Shown: positions 1 through 10,000 of the stretch, one piece after another
Position numbering within the stretch: the stretch's first letter is position 1
Layout: each line of letters opens with the position of its first letter
NCBI RefSeq assembly: GCF_029848115.1
Contig: NZ_JARVXG010000031.1
Span: 50,001-60,000, forward strand
DNA: 10,000 bases
From: Methanobacterium formicicum
GTDB taxonomy: Archaea > Methanobacteriota > Methanobacteria > Methanobacteriales > Methanobacteriaceae
Reading direction: 5' to 3'
Notes under the pieces: model-generated
What the model was told of the DNA's origin: nothing
What the model saw: the letters and a program-made list of their open reading frames with translations, nothing else
Database searches by the model: none
Position numbers and translations under genes: made by a program

Positions 1-431
<431 letters not shown>

Positions 432-495
432 TTGTTCATCCGGTCGTTTCAAGTTCGATGTTTCACATCCCTGGTTTTAAAATCCATCAGTTTCA

Positions 496-527
496 CTTTT
501 TGTAGTTCTACATCTGGTTGGCATTTT
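496..527 (+). terminator. Candidate T-tract terminator with small hairpin
   Basis: A run of five T (497-501) leads into TGTAG-TT-CTACA (501-512), a perfect 5-bp inverted repeat with a 2-nt loop, followed by a second five-T run at 523-527. This lies 65-95 bases after the upstream plus-strand gene, in the convergent spacer. Archaeal termination is driven mainly by T runs, so the runs matter more than the hairpin. It is not T-rich on the minus strand, so it would serve the plus-strand gene only. Confidence 0.35.
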
Positions 528-544
528 TAGGGAACTATTTTGTT

Positions 545-868
<324 letters not shown>

Positions 869-977
869 AATTACTCCTCCTTTGAATTGACCGGGACTCC
901 TAATTTTCCACGGTAGTCCCTTTAATGAAGTGTCATTCTTATATTCCCTCATTATAATAATTCTTAATTCCTCATTA

Positions 978-1733
<756 letters not shown>

Positions 1734-1795
1734 TTTAGGTATTCCTCTGGTATGTTTTCAGGATTATCAAAGTTGAAATGGCTTATAACTGTAAT

Positions 1796-2365
<570 letters not shown>

Positions 2366-2464
2366 GGTTTAAACCTCCAGAGACATTCTTTTTAGACTTT
2401 ATTATTTTATTTATTTGGTATGGGTTTTACCATTATTAGAATGGAATGTTATTTAGTTCACCAG

Positions 2465-3349
2465 CTATTTGGTCAAACCCTTTATAAATTCCCCCACACT
2501 CCTCAAAGATCCTTCACTTTCTCTCAAGTGAGAGTAAAACAGTTGCCAGGTATGAAACATGCCCTGCCACACTTCCAGGTCTACTTTTACTTCTTTCTTA
2601 ACGGCCACTTCTCGGAAACGATTTATATCGCATAGAAGGAGTTCACGACTTCCGGCCTGGATTAACAATGGTGGCAGTCCCTCCAGATCTCCATATATGG
2701 GTGAAACCAGTCCATGGGAAGTGCTTTGTCCCTGCAGGTACATATCCCGCATATCTTCCAGTGCAGAGTAGTTGATCCAGTCTTTTACATCTTTCAGGTG
2801 ACTGTAAACTACTGGGAACTTAAAATCCACCACCGGGGACATACAAACCCCTCCCAGTGGTAATTCTTCCCCCATCTCTTTCAGGGCAAGCAGAGTGGAT
2901 AGGGTCAGAGTACCTCCTGTTGATATCCCAGCAATAACCAGTTCCCGGGCCTTGAAACCTTCATCGCGCAGCCAGAGATAGGATTCAACACTATCTTTCA
3001 CCGCTGCCGGGAAGGGGTGATCCGGGGGCAGGCGGTAATCAACACTGAAAATGGAAAAACCAGTGTGTTTGGATATTCTCTGGCAGAGGTCCTGGTGTCC
3101 ACGGGTAGATCCCCGGTTGAGTACTCCCCCGTGAAGGAACAGGATAACCTTTCGAGAGCTGCTTTGGGGGGTTACCATCCAGTAGGAAGGGACGGGAGCA
3201 TCTGGTTCTGAGGTGATTTTCAGGGGACCATGGGAACTGAAAGATAAAAAAAATTCATTAAAATGCTCTGTATTACTATCCAGTCCAGCTTTTGTGGGTT
3301 TGAACTGGTTTGCAATGATTTTAAGCAGGTCATCAACGTTTTGGTTCAT
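2465..3349 (-). CDS. Alpha/beta hydrolase fold esterase, HSL-like (alpha/beta hydrolase-3)
   Basis: A 294-residue cytoplasmic hydrolase with no signal peptide. All landmarks of the hormone-sensitive-lipase group are present: oxyanion-hole motif His73-Gly-Gly75 in ILFLHGG, the DYRLPPDHPFPAA block at 104-116, nucleophile elbow GISTGG at 141-146 with catalytic Ser143, acid Asp241 after the QAGSRELLLCD strand, and catalytic His266 in GMFHTW. It should hydrolyse carboxylic esters; the natural substrate is unknown. The segment before HGG is about 70 residues, the usual cap region. The site before the ATG at 3349 is weak (AAGG about 10 bases away). It is first of the minus-strand series and faces the long divergent spacer, so its promoter may serve the genes behind it. 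Confidence 0.87.
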   Translation of the reverse strand: MNQNVDDLLKIIANQFKPTKAGLDSNTEHFNEFFLSFSSHGPLKITSEPDAPVPSYWMVTPQSSSRKVILFLHGGVLNRGSTRGHQDLCQRISKHTGFSIFSVDYRLPPDHPFPAAVKDSVESYLWLRDEGFKARELVIAGISTGGTLTLSTLLALKEMGEELPLGGVCMSPVVDFKFPVVYSHLKDVKDWINYSALEDMRDMYLQGQSTSHGLVSPIYGDLEGLPPLLIQAGSRELLLCDINRFREVAVKKEVKVDLEVWQGMFHTWQLFYSHLRESEGSLRSVGEFIKGLTK

Positions 3350-3364
3350 CTTTCAAAACCTTGC

Positions 3365-3379
3365 CCTTTAAGTTAAAGG
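3365..3379. promoter_or_regulatory. Palindrome, candidate operator of the hydrolase gene
   Basis: CCTTTAAGTTAAAGG is a perfect 7-bp inverted repeat around one central base, 16 to 30 bases upstream of the hydrolase ATG. An AT-rich TATA-like stretch lies just beyond it (about 3383-3398 on the minus strand), so the palindrome would cover the start-site region. The position fits a repressor site; the regulator is unknown. Confidence 0.35.
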
Positions 3380-3473
3380 ATATGAAATTTTTCTTAATCT
3401 AGCCATCACCCTTAGCCCTGGTTTTTTTGGTCCAGACAAGGGGTTAAAAAATATACACTCTCTGAAAATTTTG

Positions 3474-3528
3474 ACCTTGTATGAATCGAAATTAATAATT
3501 AACCTTGTTTGAATCGAAATTAATAATT
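3474..3528. repeat. Two-copy tandem repeat, 28-bp period
   Basis: Copies at 3474-3500 and 3502-3528 agree in 26 of 27 bases (A/T difference at position 8), separated by one base. Each begins ACCTTGT and ends with TCGAAATTAATAATT. There are no spacers and no third copy, so this is not a CRISPR array. It lies about 230 bases before the response regulator and 125 bases before the hydrolase and may be a pair of protein-binding sites or a simple slippage duplication. Confidence 0.8.
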
Positions 3529-3680
3529 TATAGGATTGACAAATATAACTTTGAATTTAATTTTCGTTGTATTAATATTCACCAGAATTCGTTAACACTT
3601 TAAGTAAATCCCGGAACATACCTAACGAATGAGGAATAAATTCCCAACAACGAATAATTAATATAATATCATGGATTAAT

Positions 3681-3688
3681 AATATAAA
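3681..3688 (+). promoter_or_regulatory. Candidate TATA box of the response-regulator gene
   Basis: AATATAAA lies 72-79 bases before the chosen ATG. With the usual archaeal spacing the transcript would begin near 3710, giving a leader of about 50 bases that includes the strong ribosome binding site. The region is AT-rich and other TATA-like words exist (for example near 3660), so the choice is uncertain. Confidence 0.35.
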
Positions 3689-3759
3689 CAAAGCACGAAG
3701 AAATACCCTGACACTAATTATGAACAGTAATGAATGGTGTTATCTTAAGGGGGAGCGTT

Positions 3760-4236
<477 letters not shown>

Positions 4237-4248
4237 ATTTTACGTTTA

Positions 4249-4308
4249 TATTTTTTCTCAATCAATTTTTACTTCTATATTTTATAATTTTTTCCTAATC
4301 CTTCTTTT
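4249..4308 (+). terminator. Multiple T-tracts, likely intrinsic terminator of the response-regulator gene
   Basis: Runs of six T at 4251-4256, five at 4266-4270 and six at 4288-4293, then further T-rich sequence, begin 13 bases after the stop codon. Consecutive T-tracts of this kind are the usual archaeal termination signal. No stable hairpin precedes them. Confidence 0.6.
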
Positions 4309-4548
4309 TATCCGGTTTTCTAATCTTTTAAATCAATATTATTTCTTTCCAGAATAAGCATTTACTATTTTTGAATATTGTTTAAAGTAAAGATTATTAA
4401 AATCTATTATCTATTTTAGAGCTTTTAAATCCTTTATTTTTTCCTTAAAATTATTGCTAATATTTTTTCCTGCCAAACTGTTTTGAAAATGGGTTTTCCA
4501 GGAGAATACTCATTTTAATCCGATAATCTCCCTCCATATATGTAAACC

Positions 4549-4612
<64 letters not shown>

Positions 4613-4613
4613 T

Positions 4614-5024
<411 letters not shown>

Positions 5025-5088
5025 AACGGAGATATGCGAAGTTTACAGAATAAATAATGATTAAAGATTAAGATATTGGAGTGAATCT

Positions 5089-5469
5089 ATGAACCGAAAA
5101 AATTACCAGTTTTTCCGAGTACTGATCATCATTTTCGTGGCCTCCACAGTTGCTCTGGGTGTCTCCCTGGGGAGCCTGGTACTGGCGGGGCTCAGTTTTG
5201 GTATGGGAATAGTGTTATCGATTTTCCTGCGCAGAAAACTGGATGAAGTAACGGAAGATGAGAGAACAAAGGTAATTTCTGGTGATGCCTCTAGGATGGC
5301 CATGATCCTGTTTCTCGTGGTGATAACCGTGGTGGGCATCGTTGTACTGGCACTGAAGAATGTTTTCCCCCAGTACACTCAGGCCGGAATCACCCTGTGT
5401 GATGCATCGGGATTGCTGGTTATCCTCTATACAGGAACCTACTGGTATTACAATAAAAAATATGGTTAA
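5089..5469 (+). CDS. DUF2178 family four-helix membrane protein (copy 2)
   Basis: A 126-residue paralogue of the preceding protein with the same plan: hydrophobic segments at about 8-25, 28-47, 70-89 and 97-119, the loop motif TEDERTKVISGDASRMAM (55-72), NVFPQYT (91-97), and a C-terminal WYYNKKYG. Copy 2 is about ten residues shorter at the N-terminal half and has a basic stretch RRKLDE after helix 2. GGAGTGA lies just before the ATG. A gap of 64 bases separates it from copy 1, with no T-tract, which suggests cotranscription. The pair may form a hetero-oligomer or be functionally diverged duplicates; the function is unknown. Confidence 0.76.
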   Translation: MNRKNYQFFRVLIIIFVASTVALGVSLGSLVLAGLSFGMGIVLSIFLRRKLDEVTEDERTKVISGDASRMAMILFLVVITVVGIVVLALKNVFPQYTQAGITLCDASGLLVILYTGTYWYYNKKYG

Positions 5470-5517
5470 AATGGCTTTTATGGTTTATTTAATAACAGTT
5501 TGATAAAAAACAGTACT

Positions 5518-5728
<211 letters not shown>

Positions 5729-5735
5729 AACTGCA

Positions 5736-5793
5736 GGGGAAGGGTAATATGAAGAATAAATCGCGGGGAAGGGTTATAAAAAATAATAAATTC
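5736..5793 (+). repeat. Imperfect tandem duplication with TATA box before the CPBP gene
   Basis: GGGGAAGGGT occurs at 5736-5745 and again at 5765-5774, 29 bases apart, and the sequence after each copy is also related (ending AATAAAT). The second copy contains TTATAAAAA (5774-5782), a plausible TATA box that would start a transcript near 5804, about 75 bases before the CPBP start. The first copy has a weaker version of the element. Confidence 0.55.
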
Positions 5794-5808
5794 AAAGAAT
5801 ATTTACAA

Positions 5809-5833
5809 AAGTATTACCAAATGAATACTTGGT
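5809..5833 (+). promoter_or_regulatory. Interleaved inverted repeats in the CPBP leader
   Basis: AAGTATT (5809-5815) and AATACTT (5824-5830) form a perfect 7-bp inverted repeat with an 8-base loop. An overlapping pair, ACCAA (5816-5820) and TTGGT (5829-5833), could form the alternative pairing. The site lies 46-70 bases before the CPBP ATG, just after the likely transcript start, so it may be an operator or a leader hairpin. Confidence 0.4.
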
Positions 5834-5878
5834 GAATAAAATAATCTAAGGATAATAATTGGAATAACAGGAGCTCAA

Positions 5879-6562
5879 ATGAAACTTTTCAACTCGTATA
5901 AAGATAGGAATGACTTTTTAAAACTAGTCCTGAAGATTGTCGTGGCCTTGGCCTTGATACAATTGTTCCGGGTGGCTATCTTTGGAAGTCTATGGATAAC
6001 AGTCCAGCCAGGTGATAACATAACCCTGTTCCAATTCATAAATGGTTTGCAATTTATCATTGTGGGAATAATTCTTCTTTTGTACTTCAAACCCTCTCTG
6101 GATGAGCTGGGACTGCAATGGGATGATATTCGCAGGAGAACCCGACTTTTTTATGTTATAGGGGTACTGATTCTGGTAACTTTAATAGTAATTCCCTACA
6201 CCTTTGGGTGGGAGCTTCAGATCCTTGTCATGGGGCTGATGTTTGGTCTTATCACCCCTCTGTTTGAAGAACTCCTCTTCAGAGGTTATATTTGGGGTAA
6301 GATATCCCAATCCCCTGGAATGGTCTATCCTCATGCCATGACACTCATCACGGTAACTTTACTTTTCATGGTATGGCACTTGGGATATCTGGATGTTTTA
6401 ATCCTTCATCCACTGGCCTCCACTAATATCCCCTGGATAATGGTCTCAAAGATGGGAATCGGTCTGGTTTTAGGGTTAATAGTCGGATATTTACGTCTTA
6501 AAACTGGTAAAACATATGCTTCAATATTGTTCCATGGTCTCTGGAATGTTTTTGCACCTTAA
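5879..6562 (+). CDS. CPBP family intramembrane metalloprotease (CAAX-type/Abi)
   Basis: A 227-residue membrane protein with about six hydrophobic segments. All conserved motifs of the CPBP (Rce1-like, PF02517) family are present and intact: Glu130-Glu131-x3-Arg135 in EELLFRG, Phe163-x3-His167 in FMVWH, and His219-x3-Asn223 in HGLWN near the C-terminus. These residues form the glutamate/histidine site of the type II CAAX protease. In prokaryotes such proteins cleave membrane peptides and are linked with bacteriocin maturation or self-immunity, and with regulated proteolysis; the substrate here is unknown. GGAG lies 6 bases before the ATG. It follows the DUF2178/XRE genes by 150 bases and seems to have its own promoter, so a joint function is possible but unproven. 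Confidence 0.88.
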   Translation: MKLFNSYKDRNDFLKLVLKIVVALALIQLFRVAIFGSLWITVQPGDNITLFQFINGLQFIIVGIILLLYFKPSLDELGLQWDDIRRRTRLFYVIGVLILVTLIVIPYTFGWELQILVMGLMFGLITPLFEELLFRGYIWGKISQSPGMVYPHAMTLITVTLLFMVWHLGYLDVLILHPLASTNIPWIMVSKMGIGLVLGLIVGYLRLKTGKTYASILFHGLWNVFAP

Positions 6563-6566
6563 GTGA

Positions 6567-6680
6567 ATTTATACCGGGAATTGTAACTTTTGGGGAAGTA
6601 ACTTTGAGAATTGTAACTTATTGACACCAGAAGGGGGCTTTAAAGGAGGTAACTTTAAAGAGGCAGATTTAAAATATGGT
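6567..6680 (+). pseudogene. Remnant of a pentapeptide-repeat protein
   Basis: Right after the CPBP stop, frame 6567-6680 reads GNCNFWGSNFENCNLL, then a gap of about six residues, then GGNFKEADLKYG. The spacing of Phe/Leu every fifth residue, each preceded by Asn or Asp and, two before, by Cys, Ser, Gly or Ala, is the pentapeptide-repeat signature (A-[DN]-[LF]-x-x). At DNA level this is a 15-bp tandem repeat (6578-6592, 6593-6607, 6608-6622). A TGA closes the frame upstream at 6564-6566 and no start codon or ribosome binding site exists, so it cannot be a complete gene. It most likely is the decayed end of a once longer gene. The real family usually has at least eight coils; only about six repeats remain. 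Confidence 0.6.
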
Positions 6681-6714
6681 AAAAAAAAGTTGAGCTTGAT
6701 GTATTTAAAAAAAG
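6680..6714 (-). terminator. Likely terminator of the DUF116 gene
   Basis: Runs of seven A (6707-6713) and eight A (6681-6688) on the plus strand are T-tracts for the minus-strand DUF116 transcript, beginning 4 bases after its stop codon. This is a typical archaeal T-tract terminator. Confidence 0.6.
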
Positions 6715-6717
6715 GGT

Positions 6718-7428
<711 letters not shown>

Positions 7429-7478
7429 CTAATATTTTATTTAGGCTTTAAAGAGATTTATTACATAAGGTTATTGGT

Positions 7479-7490
7479 TATAAAATATAT
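7479..7490 (-). promoter_or_regulatory. Candidate TATA box of the DUF116 gene
   Basis: On the minus strand this reads ATATATTTTATA, about 50-60 bases before the DUF116 start codon, giving a predicted leader of about 30 bases. A second, stronger-looking box lies further upstream at 7576-7587. Confidence 0.4.
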
Positions 7491-7523
7491 CTCTAATTGG
7501 AGAATTTTTTTAGTATTATACCT

Positions 7524-7548
7524 GAAAAAATATGGTAAATCGGAAAAA
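7524..7548 (-). terminator. Candidate T-tracts after the 159-aa unknown gene
   Basis: A-runs on the plus strand at 7525-7530 (six) and 7544-7548 (five) are T-runs for minus-strand transcripts, about 80-100 bases after the stop of the gene ending at 7627. They would separate that transcript from DUF116. Confidence 0.35.
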
Positions 7549-7575
7549 TTTAAGTAATTATCATTTATTTATCAT

Positions 7576-7587
7576 CCTATATATAAA
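7576..7587 (-). promoter_or_regulatory. Strong TATA-like element in the 7429-7626 spacer
   Basis: The minus strand reads TTTATATATAGG, close to the ideal archaeal TATA box; the plus strand reads CCTATATATAAA. On the minus strand it would drive a transcript with a leader of about 120 bases to DUF116, running through the candidate T-tracts at 7524-7548. No plus-strand gene follows it. It may be a second DUF116 promoter or mark a small RNA; the sequence does not decide. Confidence 0.3.
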
Positions 7588-7626
7588 CTGCTTATTAAGT
7601 AATCCCTCGTTTTTCACCGATGGAAA

Positions 7627-8106
<480 letters not shown>

Positions 8107-8126
8107 GTATAATACTCTGCTTGACT

Positions 8127-8339
<213 letters not shown>

Positions 8340-8358
8340 ATCACTCCTAAATCAGTTC

Positions 8359-8389
<31 letters not shown>

Positions 8390-8469
8390 GTAATAACACT
8401 TAAAACACTTCAAATAACTCATAAAACTTAATTAGCAGAATTTATATTTCTAGCGTGACGGTGAGACTA

Positions 8470-9525
<1,056 letters not shown>

Positions 9526-9548
9526 AAACTGAACAGAAAAAGAGGGGT

Positions 9549-10000
<452 letters not shown>

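Larger units (their letters stand above)
3350..3759. other. Long AT-rich divergent intergenic region
   Basis: About 410 bases lie between the divergent hydrolase and response-regulator genes with no convincing gene. It holds a 15-bp palindrome near the hydrolase start, a 28-bp tandem repeat, and a TATA-like element before the regulator, each listed separately. A 15-codon ORF at 3720-3767 overlaps the regulator start but has no ribosome binding site of its own. Confidence 0.6.

Noticed and set aside
3474..3528. Possible CRISPR array
   Set aside because: Only two adjacent copies with a single base between them; no spacers, no further repeats and no cas genes.
8455..8469. GTG start for the ChlI-like gene
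   Set aside because: No ribosome binding site precedes it, while GGTGA sits 5 bases before TTG 8470, and family members begin near the [10 protein letters not shown] segment. It remains possible.

Overview
The window looks like part of a chromosome from a methanogenic archaeon of the order Methanobacteriales, most like Methanobacterium. This rests on gene content (a receiver-only regulator with a PAS-type linker, DUF116, DUF2178, an iron-sulfur flavoprotein, an archaeal cobaltochelatase-type ChlI/ChlD), on AT-rich spacers with archaeal TATA boxes (for example TTTATATAA) and T-tract terminators, and on purine-rich ribosome binding sites matching GGAGGTGAT. No tRNA, rRNA, CRISPR array, transposase or phage gene is visible. 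The assignment is by recognition only; no search was run.

Layout. 1-431 (+): end of a small membrane protein of DUF3592 type, probably cut by the window edge. 545-3349 (-): four separately spaced genes, transcribed in the order alpha/beta hydrolase, iron-sulfur flavoprotein, SAM methyltransferase, NifX/NifB-type cofactor-binding protein. 3350-3759: a long AT-rich divergent spacer with a 28-bp tandem repeat and a palindrome. 3760-4236 (+): an orphan response regulator. 4237-4613: AT-rich spacer with terminator tracts and, at its end, a promoter flanked by inverted repeats. 4614-5728 (+): two paralogous DUF2178 membrane proteins and a 65-aa XRE regulator, followed by a CPBP intramembrane protease (5879-6562). 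6567-6680: a start-less remnant of a pentapeptide-repeat protein. 6718-7428 (-): DUF116 membrane protein with a cysteine cluster. 7627-8282 (-): a conserved-looking unknown protein behind a 51-aa zinc ribbon. 8470-10000 (+): metal-chelatase AAA+ subunit (ChlI-like), then the VWA subunit (ChlD-like), running off the window.

The most interesting locus is the chelatase. The AAA+ frame stops at 9525. The VWA frame is -1 to it, becomes open only at 9504 (just after a TAA at 9501-9503), and the two frames overlap exactly at a canonical A-AAA-AAG slippery heptamer. This fits the programmed frameshifting proposed for chlD genes that make both the small and medium cobaltochelatase subunits from one gene, although a miscounted A-run must be excluded. 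Second in interest are the pentapeptide-repeat fossil, the DUF2178/XRE/CPBP membrane module with an operator-like promoter, and a possible Shine-Dalgarno-sequestering stem ahead of the zinc-ribbon gene.
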